64,000 nt of DNA from Balanoglossus misakiensis (lineage: Eukaryota > Hemichordata), in contig CM082582.2 of assembly GCA_040954595.2 (NCBI GenBank), positions 8,680,001 through 8,744,000 of the forward strand, written 5' to 3'. Positions within the stretch are counted from its first letter, which is position 1. Each line of letters starts with the position of its first letter. Under the pieces are notes generated by a model. It was not told the DNA's origin. It searched no databases and worked only from the letters and a program-made list of their open reading frames with translations. A program made the translations under genes and the position numbers. Below, one piece after another: positions 22,571 through 35,695 of this stretch.

Positions 22571-25470
22571 GGTCTGCAAAGGAATATCGACGGGGCTTTT
22601 GGTCATTTGAAAACATTAATGCGGTGATAAGCCGTTCGATCTATTGTATTTCACCTGAAAAATGCGGAAGTGTTCCTACACATGGGGGTCCAAGGTTTTA
22701 GACAAAATACACTCAGCGGAGTCGCACTTGTATCTGTATAACCATGGCCCAGTGGCAATATATTTAGGGGCAAAGTCCAAGTCAGAGAGATATGATAGAC
22801 TTTAATGATTGTTGTCGTCATGCTTGGCTCGTGAGGGCAGTTATTTCACACGAAGAGATATAGGAACGGCCGTAACATGGTCATCGATAGAAATAACTTA
22901 TCCCAGGAAATGAAGTTTCTTCCCAAAGTTTGCATACAATTTTGGTAAGTACTGGCTACTGCTACCAATTAAAGCGATACAAAGTATGTATAGTGTACGG
23001 TCATTATCAAGATAATATGATACTGGAGGAGAACGCCTCATGATCATCATCGTTTGATTAATAATCTCTCGTGATATCAAAGATTAACCACATAATCCGG
23101 TATCATCTTTATCCAACACATGCACAATATACACATCATCATACGATGAATCTTACCGGATTCGGATCTACTAGCTTTGCGTACGACATTGAATACTCGA
23201 TTATTGTTGAGTAATTTTCTGATTAAATTTTCTTTTTCTCGACTCAGAACAAATCCGCCCCGTTTCCGCACGTTTCGGGAAACACCAGACTCCCCTCTCT
23301 CCTAACTCATCATATCCGTGTTTTGGTACACGCCATGTTGTGTCAAACAAGGTCAGGTCAGGTCAGATCAGGTCATAAACGACGCCCTCTCTCAAAAGGA
23401 AATAAATCTGTTATCCAACTTTCGTTTTCATACAGGTCGCCTGCTGCGTGGCATGGTAGCCCAGGTCTGCGGCCTCGAGGCCTCCACCGTGTAACGCCGG
23501 GAACACACAGACCTGTAAGTAGAGCTATCCAAGCTTCCTAAACGGCTTAACAGTAAAATTAACCGTACTGCAGTCTTGATTGATGAATAGAGGGTCACGT
23601 TATATTTTTCTTGTACGTTTCTTCTCGGTATATGGTGAGCGTCATAGAAAATGATGGCTCAGTCGCACGCGCTCCTTTATACGTGCACTTACAGAGGTGG
23701 TAGCGTAATAGCCTGTCTCCAGATTCGATCTATGTCTGGTAAGTCTAGTGGTAAACAGTCTGATATCGTGTAAGGGGATATTCCTTGTATGGGAATTTCT
23801 AGGGCAGAGGTTCAAAACGAGCGTGCGTGGTTGAGCGCCATCTTACACCAACAGCAGAGAACACTATACCAAAACGTTTTCGTTCTCTGCCAAAATTGCA
23901 GCCGGAATTAACCACGCCGCATATATGTAAATACCATAAATTTGCATGGCTTAAAACTCATTTGCAAATTAGAAAGCTTACAAAATACAGCTGGCAAACG
24001 CAATCATTTTTTCCCTTAAATTATACGCAAACATACGGCCTAGTACATGTACTATGAGACACCTGTGATCCCAATTGCGCATCGTGTAGCTACGATAATT
24101 TCCCGAAAATCATACGAGTGAAACTTGATTTAGTGCTTTTCTTTGTAACTGGCGCAGTCTGTTAGTAATTAGCGCATTTCTCATGAATTTGTGTTTCTTT
24201 GAGGGAAACCAGTCGAGTTGGTTAGCGCAATAAAGATGCGTTACAACCAGATCATACAGTATAGCTGCGCGTTCTCTGCAGTGGTGGGGCTGCGCAGTAT
24301 AGTACTCCGTCAGTATCGTTGCGCAGGCTCGTCTTTCTAGGGTTCGTTGCTCCCCGGGCCCCTGGTGTGTTCTCGTGTTCACCCCAATGACACAGTCTTA
24401 CATCTCTCTTAAATGAGGAACTGTAGAATGGCTTTATTAAAAAGGTTTGAACCAAGCATAGGGTTTTCGTTACGGTGTAAATGAAGTGTTATACACGCAC
24501 CAGTTAATTGAAGCAAGGATGGAGTTGAACGCAAGCAGTAATGCACTCCGACGCGTATACATATACTGAGATTTACCGAGCACGTCCTTCTAGGGTTGTA
24601 TCGCGGCGCATTTTATGCGTGTCCCCCAAGGATGCCAAGGGCAGCGTGCGCAGAAGCGCAAATTACCTGGGAGCGGTTGTCTATGTGACAAAGCCGCTGA
24701 TGCGCACCTGATTTGCTGGGTAAATTCCAGGGCATGGATATTCTCGGCGCACGATGTAAGCGTTCATATAGTGGCCTACAAACGCTGTCAAATTGGTACG
24801 GCACGAGTTGTAACGTCGGTTGCAATTAAAGTGGGGCGCCCCGGGGCACATAAAGAGCTCGCAGGAATCCCGTCGACTTGAAATTGTTACATTCTAAATT
24901 TGGTTTCGCTTTCAATGTTAGTTTAATTTATATCCCGGGGTTTATAGTCTCGGCCTAACTATCTTAAACGGATGTCCTAAACGGCCGCCGTTTTTCCCTT
25001 ATCTCGTACCCCGGAACGAGATTATTGGTTTCTGCACGTTCAAATGCACATGATTGGCATTTACAAAGTACGCCGCGTGACGTCACGGGGACATTCTTTA
25101 ACGACGCGAAGTCGATCTACCCTGGAAACGGTTTGCATCTATGTATTCCGCCTGTCACTGCTTTTTGCGAGCCAAAATAGAACAATTGCATTTTCTGTAA
25201 TGGGATTCCGCAATTGATGAGAGTAATAAAATATTACTGCGTGTAACATTTACATTTCTCAGTCTTTTATCAGCAAGATCAAACTTCTCGGCGTGTAAAT
25301 TGGGGGCCGTTTGAAGAGCAGGGGAAATAAGCCGTAAAAAAGAGTCGGTAGACTAAAAATTCTCCGTCGTCTATCTCCCCAGTCTCTGTCACATTGCTCT
25401 GCTGTCTCTTGGTGTGTTCATCGCTTTCTCTCTTCATCGCCCTTTCATCTCTGTCTGTCTGCAAGACCGA
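22571..25470. other. CLC gene 5' region and flank of the tetranucleotide array
   Basis: The CLC start codon follows a splice-acceptor-like CCTTTGCAG|ACCATG, so an upstream exon is likely; a candidate ends at 23157. A CRE-like GTGACGTCAC lies near 25077. The minus frame at 24382-24110 and its neighbours match no family I know. No other gene is recognised. CT-rich sequence leads into the array from about 25380. Confidence 0.45.
23157..23189 (-). CDS. Candidate upstream coding exon of the CLC gene
   Basis: The minus strand reads MSYAKLVDPNP (11 codons, phase 0) up to the strong donor AATCCG|GTAAGAT at 23157. Spliced to the acceptor before ACCATG at 22574, it would add these residues plus Thr, in frame, to the CLC N-terminus. 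The ATG context is weak (TTCAATGT), so the exon may instead be 5' UTR with translation starting at 22570. The donor is better supported than the start. Confidence 0.35.
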
Positions 25471-28400
25471 TCACTCACTCACTCACTCACTCACTCACTC
25501 ACTCACTCACTCACTCACTCACTCACTCACTCACTCACTCACCCACCCACCCACCCACCCACCCACCCACCCACCAACCCACCCACCCACCCACCCACCC
25601 ACCCACCCACCCACCCACCCACCCACCCACCCACCAACCCACCCACCAACCCATCCACCCACCAACCCATCCACCCACCCACCCACCCACCCACCCACCC
25701 ACCCACCCACCCACCCATCCACCCACCCATCCACATACCCACCCACCCACCCACCCAACCATCCACCCACCCACCCACCCACCAACCCATCCACCCACCA
25801 ACCCATCCACCCACCAACCCATACACCCACCCACCCACCCACCCACCAACCCATCCACCCACCAACCCATACACCCACCCACCCAAACCCACCCACCCAC
25901 CCATCCACCCACCCATCCACATACCCACCCACCCACCCATCCACCCACCAACCCATCCACCCACCCACCCACCCACCCACCCACCAACCCACCCACCCAC
26001 CAACCCATCCAGCCACCCAAACCCACCCACCCACCCACCCACCAACCCAACCACCCACCCACCCACCCACCAACCCATCCACCCACCCACCCACCCACCC
26101 ACCTACCCACCCACCCACCCACCCACCCACCCACCCACCAACCCACCCATCCACCCACCCATCCACCCACCCATCCACCCAAACCCACCCACCCACCCAC
26201 CCACCCACCAACCCACCCACCCACCCACCAACCCAGCCGTCCACCCACCCACCCACCCACCCACCAACCCACCCATCCATCCACCCACCCACCCACCCAT
26301 CCACCCACCCATCCACCCACCCATCCACCCAAACCCACCGACCCACCCACCCACCGACCCACCCATCCACCCACCAACCCACCCACCCACCCACCAACCC
26401 ACCCACCCACCCACCCACCAACCCACCCACCAACCAACCCACCCACCCACCAACCCAACAACCCATCCAGCCACCAACCCACCCACCCACCCACCCACCC
26501 ACCCATCCACCCACCCATCCACCCACCCATCCACCCACCCACCCACCCACCAACCCAACAACCCATCCAGCCACCCACCCACCCACCCACCCACCCACCC
26601 ACCCACAGACCCACCCACCCAACAACCCATCCAGCCACCCACCCGCACACCCACCCACCCACCCACCCACCAACCCATCCACCCACCCAACCGCACACCC
26701 ACCCACCCACCCACCCACCAACCCATCCACCCACCCGCCCACCCACCAACCAACCCATCCACCCAAACCCATCCACCCACCCACCCACCCACCAACCCAC
26801 CCATCCACCCACCAACCCACCCATCCACCCATCAACCCACCAACCCATCAACCCACCCACCCACCCACCCACCCACCCACCCACCCACCAACCCATACAC
26901 CCACCCACCCACCAACCAACCCATCCACCCACCCACCCACCCACCCACCCATCCAGCCACCAACCCACCCACCCACCCACCCACCCATCCACCCACCCAT
27001 CCACCCACCCACCCACCCACCAACCCAACAACCCATCCAGCCACCCACCCACCCACCCACCCACCCACAGACCCACCCACCCACCCACCCACCCACCCAC
27101 CCGCACACCCACCCACCCACCCACCCACCAACCCATCCACCCACCCACCCACCCAACCACCCACCCACCCACCCGCACACCCACCAACCCACCCACCCAC
27201 CCACCCACCAACCCACCCACCCATCCATCCACCCACCAACCCACCCACCCACCCACCCAACCGCACACCCACCCACCCACCCACCCACCAACCCATCCAC
27301 CCACCCGCCCACCCACCAACCAACCCATCCACCCAAACCCATCCACCCACCCACCCACCCACCAACCCACCCATCCACCCACCAACCCACCCATCCACCC
27401 ATCAACCCACCAACCCATCAACCCACCCACCCACCCACCCACCCACCCACCCACCCACCCACCCACCCACCCACCAACCCATACACCAACCCATACACCC
27501 ACCCACCCACCAACCAACCCATCCACACACCCACCCACCCACCCACCCACCCACCCACCCACCCACCAACCCAACAACCCATCCAGCCACCCACCCACCC
27601 ACCCACCCATACCCACCCACCCATCCACCCACCCACCCACCAACCCACCCACCCACCCATCCACCCACCCATCCACCCACCCAAACCCACCCACCCACCC
27701 ACCCACCCACCCACCCACCAACCAACCCATCCACCCACCCACCGACCCACCCATCCACCCACCAACCCACCCACCCACCCACCCACCAACCCACCCACCC
27801 ACCCACCAACCCACCCACCCACCCACCAACCCATCCACCCACCCGCCCACCCACCAACCAACCCATCCACCCAAACCCATCCACCCACCCACCCACCCAC
27901 CAACCCACCCATCCACCCACCAACCCACCCATCCACCCATCAACCCACCAACCCATCAACCCACCCAACAACCCATCCAGCCACCCACCCACCCACCCAC
28001 CCACCCACCCATCCACCCACCCATACCCACCCACCCATCCACCCACCCACCCACCAACCCACCCACCCACCCACCAACCCACCCATACACCCACCCACCC
28101 ACCAACCAACCCATCCACCCAACCAACCCATCCACCCACCCACCGACCCACCGACCCATCCACCCACCGACCCACCCACCGACCCACCCACCCATCCACC
28201 CACCCATCCACCCACCCAAACCCACCCACCCACCCACCCACCCACCCACCCACCAACCAACCCATCCACCCACCCACCGACCCACCCACCCACCGACCCA
28301 CCCACCGACCCACCCACCCATCCACCCACCCACCCACCCACCCATCCACCCAAACCCACCCACCCACCCACCGACCCACCCACCCACCCACCCACCCATC

Positions 28401-30276
28401 CACCCACCCACCCACCAATCCACCCACCCATCCACCCACCCATCCACCCAAACCCACCCACCCACCCACCCACCGACCCACCCATCCACCCACCAACCCA
28501 CCCACCCACCCACCCACCCACCAACCCACCCACCCACCCACCCACCAACCCACCCACCCACCCACCAACCAACCCACCCACCTACCAACCCAACAACCCA
28601 TCCAGCCACCAACCCACCCACCCACCCACCCACCCACCCATCCACCCACCCATCCACCCACCCATCCACCCACCCACCCACCCACCAACCCAACAACCCA
28701 TCCAGCCACCCACCCACCCACCCACCCACCCACAGACCCACCCACCCACCCACCCACCCACCCACCCGCACACCCACCCACCCACCCACCCACCAACCCA
28801 TCCACCCACCCACCCACCCAACCACCCACCCACCCACCCGCACACCCACCAACCCACCCACCCACCCACCAACCCACCCACCCACCCACCCACCAACCCA
28901 TCCACCCACCCGCCCACCCACCAACCAACCCATCCACCCAAACCCATCCACCCACCCACCAACCCACCCATCCACCCATCAACCCACCAACCCATCAACC
29001 CACCCACCCACCCACCCACCCACCCACCCACCCACCCACCCACCAACCCATACACCAACCCATACACCCACCCACCCACCAACCAACCCATCCACCCACC
29101 CACCCACCCACCCACCCACCCACCCACCCACCCACCCACCAACCCAACAACCCAACAACCCATCCAGCCACCCACCCACCCACCCACCCATACCCACCCA
29201 CCCATCCACCCACCCACCCACCAACCCACCCACCCACCCACCCACCAACCCACCCACCCACCCATCCACCCACCCATCCACCCACCCAAACCCACCCACC
29301 CACCCACCCATCCACCCACCCACCGACCCATCCACCCACCGACCCACCCACCGACCCACCCACCCATCCACCCACCCATCCACCCACCCATCCACCCAAA
29401 CCCACCCACCCACCCACCGACCCACCCACCCACCCACCCACCAACCCATCCACCCACCCACCCACCCATCCACCCACCCATCCACCCGCACACCCACCAA
29501 CCCACCCACCGACCCACCAACCCACCCACCCATCCATCCACCCACCAACCCACCCACCCACCAACCCACCCACCCACCCACCCACCCACCAACCCACCCA
29601 CCCACCCATCCACCCACCCATCCACCCAAACCCACCCACCCACCCACCCACCCACCCACCCACCCACCCACCCGCACACCCACCCACCCACCCACCAACC
29701 CACCCACCCACCAGCCCACCCACCCACCAACCCACCCACCCACCCACCCATCCACCCACCCATCCACCCACCCATCCACCCAAACCCACCCACCCACACA
29801 CCCACCCACCCATCCACCCAAACCCACCCACCCACCAACCCATCCACCCACCAACCCATCCACCCACCCACCCACCCGCACACCCACCCAACCACCCACC
29901 CACCCACCAACCCATCCACCCACCCATCCACCCACCCATCCACCCACCCACCCACCCACCCACCCACCCACCCACCCACCCACCCACCCACCCACCCACC
30001 AACCCACCCACCAACCCACCCACCCACCCACCCACCCACCCACCCACCCACCCACCAACCCACCCATCCACCCACCAACCCACCCATCCACCCACCAACC
30101 CACCCATCCACCCACCCACCCACCCACCCATCCACCCACCAACCCATCAACCCACCCACCCACCCACCCACCCACCAACCCACCCACCCACCCACCCACT
30201 CACTCACTCACTCACTCACTCACTCACTCACTCACTCACTCACTCACTCACCTACTCACTCACTCACTCACTCACT
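25471..30276. repeat. 4.8 kb tetranucleotide array, (TCAC)n-(CACC)n-(TCAC)n
   Basis: About 1,200 four-base units. The ends (25471-25542 and about 30198-30276) are (TCAC)n. The core (about 4.65 kb) is (CACC)n broken by CAAC, CATC and rarer CGCA, CCGA, AAAC and CAGC variants. Because the period is four and no variant makes a stop, long frames stay open on both strands: Thr-His-Pro-Pro on plus and Gly-Trp-Val-Gly on minus, including overlapping plus frames of about 1,630 codons. These are properties of the repeat, not evidence of a protein. The minus strand is a run of GGGT units. A block of about 125 bases carrying a distinctive variant pattern recurs at about 26734, 27304, 27842 and, shortened, 28909. 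The array is bounded at 30277 by AGCTTGATCGCTCGCTCGCT. Confidence 0.97.
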
Positions 30277-31516
30277 AGCTTGATCGCTCGCTCGCTCGCT
30301 TTCTGAATCCACATTTCTCAATACCAATATCCAACCGCCTCTTTTTGATTGTCAATGCCTGTAAATGCAGACCCCCTCTGTATCGCTCTAGTGCGAAGAT
30401 CAACACACCTCGTTATAAAAATGGAGTTTTCTGCGTCATTTATGACGTCGTTGCTCCCATTATTGAATCTCAGGCAATTTGAGAAAATGACACGCGAACG
30501 TGTGAAAGCAAATACTCCTGACACGACAGTAAATTCTTTAGGTACAGGCGCCACGAAATCTGTAGTCATTTTTCTGAAACATGACAGAGGTTATCGAAAT
30601 GTACACTCCTAATATTAGAAGACCGCTCGCAATGAATCGCGTGGAATTGGACCCAGATTTGTTTATACTCTTTGAGTTTATTGGAGGAAGAAAATCGAAT
30701 GTTCACTGGCAACGGATGCTGAGAAAATCAACCGACAAATCGTCGCGCTTCTAAATTCTATTAGTGATTCATGCAAATACATGTAGACGGTGCATCCATG
30801 TACAATGTAAATAAGTTGCATCGAACATGGGCGCAATCTGGCGACAAAATTTCCACCTGATGTAACAAGCCTCACCGCCCGGCGGGTCAAAGGTCACGAT
30901 GCTTCACTAATAACTGGCAGGGCACGTCCCAATTAACGGAGCTGCCAAATTGACAACGGTTTTATATCAATCTTAAGAAATAGAACTCAATTTTCACGAA
31001 ATGCGCGGTTAAAAGAAACCACGAGAATTTCATCTAGATTAACAAACTCGTCCACTTTAAATTCTTTGACCTTTCGGAGCGCGGAGTTGTGTCTTCCCTC
31101 TAAAATTTAATAACTCAATATGCGCAGGGTCGCGCGATCGATCCATCTATGAGAAAGACGCGGGTCAGGTGTCTGTGTAGGGTCACGGGTTTGGAAATCT
31201 TGCTTTGTGAAAATAATAGCACAAATTCTCCCGGGAATAAGAAGCGGCATGAACCACCTGCCGACCGCGCCACAATGCTCCTCAAAGAATTCGTGACGAC
31301 ACTTGACACTGAGAAAGCCTCTCAATAGAAAAGAAGACCTCGATTTCTTTCATGTGCGGTCAGAAAACTTCGATATTTTTCTGTCGCTTCTAATTTTTTA
31401 ATGAATGACTGCAGGGAAGACGGACTGTTGGTTGCGTTTCCTCGCACGCGTGTGTTTATTGGAAATGCTTTGCTAGACCACATATCTGTAAAGACAAATT
31501 CAGATTTGACTCGCTA

Positions 31517-31653
31517 AGGGACTGGTCATTTTTCGGCCGGGGGGGGGGTGGATTCTATTTTGTGGATATCAAAAAGTGACTGACCCTGAACATGGAAAGT
31601 GGGTGACCCCCCATGAATCCACCGCCCCCGGCCGAAGAAACTGACCAGTCCCT
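31517..31653. mobile_element. Palindromic fold-back element (MITE-like)
   Basis: The left arm AGGGACTGGTCA...TTCGGCCGGGGG...GTGGATTC and the right arm GAATCCACC...CCCCCGGCCGAAGAAACTGACCAGTCCCT are reverse complements over about 39 bases with a few mismatches. They enclose a spacer of about 55 bases. There is no coding capacity. The shape is that of a short nonautonomous inverted-repeat element; no clear target-site duplication is visible. Confidence 0.7.
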
Positions 31654-33381
31654 AAATTTACTAGAAGATCATTTAGCGTTCAGATGCACTAGTCCTCAGC
31701 ACGTTTTGATGGACATCGCTGTATCATTTCGGTACCTGGTTTAATCGCACCGGCAATAAAGCCCCCGCCGCTCGTAGTAAAAGGTACCGAAGCGATAAAG
31801 TTTATCTTTCGGGAATGAATATATAACGACGAACCTATCAGACAACTTAACTGGGAAGAGAGAGAGAGACGAAAAAACCCAAAGGGATGCTCTTTTCATT
31901 TACGAACTCGGACTCATCTACTGACTTATCAACGAAGGGGATCTGAGGGCAACATTTTTGAAACGGTAATAAAAAAGCGCGTGTACGTCACGTTTTACAT
32001 CACAGCGATAAAAGCTAAACACGTACAGGGTTTAAATTTTGATTTAAGAGTATCAGAGCCCAAAACATGGATATTGTTTTGAATTTTAAAAAAGTTCATC
32101 TAACAGCTCGGTATGCAATTTCAAGAGGAAGGACGAGCTTATAATAAGATAGCATATGAAAATCGATAAGACTGGACCACAGCACAGGTTTAACACTGTA
32201 TATACATTGCCGACAAATAAGCGAATCGCTGCGTGATTTGTGCAAATCTGTGAAAAATGCCCAGGTGCTCAGCCGGGCAATGATGTAAGCTCCATCGGCG
32301 CGTGTCTAATACGCCGCAGAGGGCACCTGGGAAACTCATTCTGAATCAGCGGATTGTTCTCGTGCGTTCCTGAAGCCGGGGACGAGGACTGCCTTGCAAA
32401 CAGCCGCCGGGCAAGCTGCGATTTCGGCGGGTTTTTTTATTCGACGGTTTCTGTTCGATGTATGATGAACTCTCCTAATAAAGACCATGGTCACCCGAGG
32501 TTACCTTTAATTGATTTTATTTCTACCGCGGGGAGATATATCCCCCCACACACAATTGCAAAACCGTGGAAATTCTATGAGCTAGGCAAACTGACTAAAA
32601 AAATCAGCTAGCTCGTTCGCCCGAAGAATGTTTTGATGCAAGGTCGCAAAAGGGTAGAAGTAATTGGCTTTGATGCCGTAAATTTAGCTAAATGTAAACT
32701 GAATACGTTTCGTTAAATTTTTTACGACTTCTATTTTATTACGCGGCGGCCTATTTCTTTTAAAATCATAATGAAACCTTAAATGTTTTGGAATTCGTCA
32801 CTTCGTGTGATCGATTCGATTTTATGTAACCTCTGATTACTACGGGGGCATTACTGCACTAAGCTCTTATCTGCGCTAGGGACCGTCTCATCATCGCCGT
32901 GCGTGCGGTGCTAGCAGGCCAACAGACGTTGGTAAATCTCACGTGATCTTTTTATGACTTTGTGTGTTCACTGCAGTCTTAATTGCGCAGTTTGAGCGGC
33001 GGCTAGAATGTGACTCATATACGACGAGAGATGAGAGATTTATCCCGTAATGAAATAGCCCACACTATCTGATAGCCCTCGGCGATCCGATAGCTCGCGC
33101 AGAGATCTCGAAAAATGCGAAGTATCGCAGGAAAACCCGCACAGATTAGATAAAGGGCGAACACTATCGTGGCAAGACAAAATCGTCGATTCACACCGAC
33201 AGCACCGTTCATGCGCAAAACGTCAAACTCGATTAATTTCGCATTTTGGACTGTTACTGCCGTAACTGTCGTCTGACAAGGCTCGGTGTATATGGTGTGT
33301 TGAAACACAGCAATTGACGGCACGATATAGATTAGAACGGAGTTTACTATGTTATGTGTGTCTAGTCTATATGAAGGTGTG

Positions 33382-33477
33382 CCACATGGATACATACATA
33401 CACCACATGGATACATACATACACCACATGGATACATACATACACCACATGGATACATACATATACACCACATGGAT
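33382..33477. repeat. 21-bp minisatellite, about 4.5 copies
   Basis: CCACATGGATACATACATACA recurs at 33382, 33403, 33424, 33445 and (after a 23-base interval) 33468. The period is a multiple of three, so it stays open as MDTYIHH on plus and CGVCMYP on minus. No splice or start context supports expression. Confidence 0.9.
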
Positions 33478-35628
33478 GGAAAACATTAGCTCATATTGGC
33501 AATCTTTCCGCGCTATCTGATACTAAATTCCTGCAGCGATGATACCAGTATGAGTGTAACAAAATGTGCATATCGCAATTGTAACCGACCCCTAATAACA
33601 AATAATGTTTTGCCATATCTGTTCTGATACTCCTAATAGGATGGCATCGGATTCGCCGTGACGATTGTCGGTGTAAACCGTGAGGATTGCAATCTGTCGG
33701 ATTGTCTCCCCCTGGCCACAGAAATCAACACATTTATGCGAAAGAAGACCGTCTTTTCAATCAACACGCGCAACGGGATGCATCGCCGAGGATTCGTGCT
33801 CATCACGCGGACTGAAGCGAGAAGACGCAACCCCCCTTCGATGTCCATGAAGTGCTATCAATTGTTCCATGGTAAGGCAACACTAGCCGTCTTCACGGGA
33901 GCAAAATCAGCCGCGTTAAAATACACACTGCGCGAATTCATTTCGTTTGCTCGCGAGCGGCCCTTTGTGACCGTGTTTGTCCAAAGCATATACCCACTCG
34001 ACAGGATATCATCTAATTTGCTAGATTAAAACCTCTGATTCGATTGGACGGATGGATAGAGCGACTTCAGCTGCATTTGGGGGGACTCAAAAGTACAAAC
34101 GGTGCAAATTATTTGCTCTCCCCCAGGGCTGTCAATATTGGATCATTTGAAATGTCAGAAAGTGTGCTCTGTGACAAGAATTTTGCTGGCTAAATTAAAT
34201 GCAGAGGTCGGCTTGCCGTGTTTGCCATGGCACACCCCGGCGGTGATATTCTCCTACATCGCGGAGATGTTTGCCAACTGTAATGAACTACCACGACCTC
34301 TCGCCTGTGCGCATGTCTATGACGTAATCCATTTTCTTCTGAACCATTTTCTTCGACTTTAAATGTGGTTGGTTATTGTTTCACATGCATCATTCCAATG
34401 GATGTGCATTTCATCAGAAGACCCCAATACCCTTTTAATCCGACTACTAGGCTACAATTGTCGAAGGCATTCTTGTTTTAATCAAAACTCTTCAATGAAA
34501 AAAAGTCCATTCTTTGTATGCGACACGAAAGTAAACCGACACTTTTATTGCGAATTGTGATAATTTGATAAAGAAGCTTTTTTGAACGCACACTTTAATT
34601 TTGTCCCGTTTTACTTTTATTCAACGGGCAAAAAGGGATTAGAGTCGTCCCTGCCTCGAGACACTCAGAAATTGCATACATCAGCGTGGTTTTATCAGGC
34701 AGTTGTGAGAAACGATTGACGTAAGACATGACGTCATGTCAGCGTTCACTCTCCCAAGAATAGAACATACTTATTATTTTATATGCCTTTTTTGTCCAAT
34801 GTGTGGGGGAATTGATGATGATGGACAATTGGCATTTAGCATATCAGTAGTTGAAATGGCGGTGTTTTCTGCGCGCGGCCAGACATTTTTTTGCGAAACT
34901 GATCAGTTTAATCTTCAGACGGTGTGTCCATTTATAAAGCATTCGAGAGAGTGCGATATACCTGCAGGTTTAAGCGACAAAACGCTTACCCGATAGTATA
35001 ATGGTATATGATGTTGTTGAAGGTGACGGTGTGGCAGCGTTCTCAAATACAAACGTACGCGCACGCGCACACACAAGTATAGTCAAGACCAATAGGTTTG
35101 CATGCTTATGAGACAGATTACGGGAACCCCTGGATGTATTGAATAAGAGCGAATATCACAGAATGTGACGGCATGTCTAACATGATCTTCAGTGTGCTTC
35201 CCTTGCTTGCTTACTTGTAAATGAGCATTGAAGCGTATGATAAAAGAAACGAAACATGACAAATCCATTAATGTCAGTCTGAACGACTTTGATAAAGGAA
35301 CGGTAAGCTTTACTCACAGGCAATCGAGGCAGTCTGGCTAATCTTTACTGATACGCAGAATATGCACTCGCCCAAAAGAACAGAGAAAGAAAGAAAATGA
35401 ACGCCTCGCTCTTGCATCCACCTGATATTAGCCAGAGGGTGTGAAAAGAGTTGGCATTTCATACTCAAAGCGAAAGACAGCGAAATTTGCGCTCTTCACG
35501 CGCGTACCATCTCGATGGGAGAAACATGTTTCAATGCAGACCATGCAGAACCCGTGAACCGCAGTTATCAATCTTGCAGAAAACAACTGCATCGTTTCTA
35601 TCTCAGAAATATTTATATCTCAAAGTTG

Positions 35629-35695
35629 ACTGATTGATTGATTGGTTGGCTGGCTGAGTGGTTTATTGATTGATTGATTGTTTGATTGATTGACC
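35629..35695. repeat. (GATT)n imperfect microsatellite
   Basis: GATTGATT units are mixed with GGTT and GGCT variants. Confidence 0.8.

Noticed and set aside
24190-24260. tRNA-like sequence (GAGTTGGTTAGCGCAATA)
   Set aside because: It resembles an A box, but no B box or cloverleaf partner follows at the right distance.
25471-30276. Interstitial telomere or CRISPR array
   Set aside because: The unit is four bases (CACC), not TTAGGG/CCCTAA, and there are no spacers of unique sequence between constant repeats.
25394-30306. Giant Thr-His-Pro-Pro and Gly-Trp-Val-Gly open frames as real repeat proteins
   Set aside because: They follow mechanically from a stop-free period-four repeat, exist in several overlapping frames on both strands, and lack splice, start or non-repeat domain support.
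33658-34029. 123-codon plus-strand frame
   Set aside because: No homology I recognise, ordinary start context, composition like its surroundings, no splice signals.
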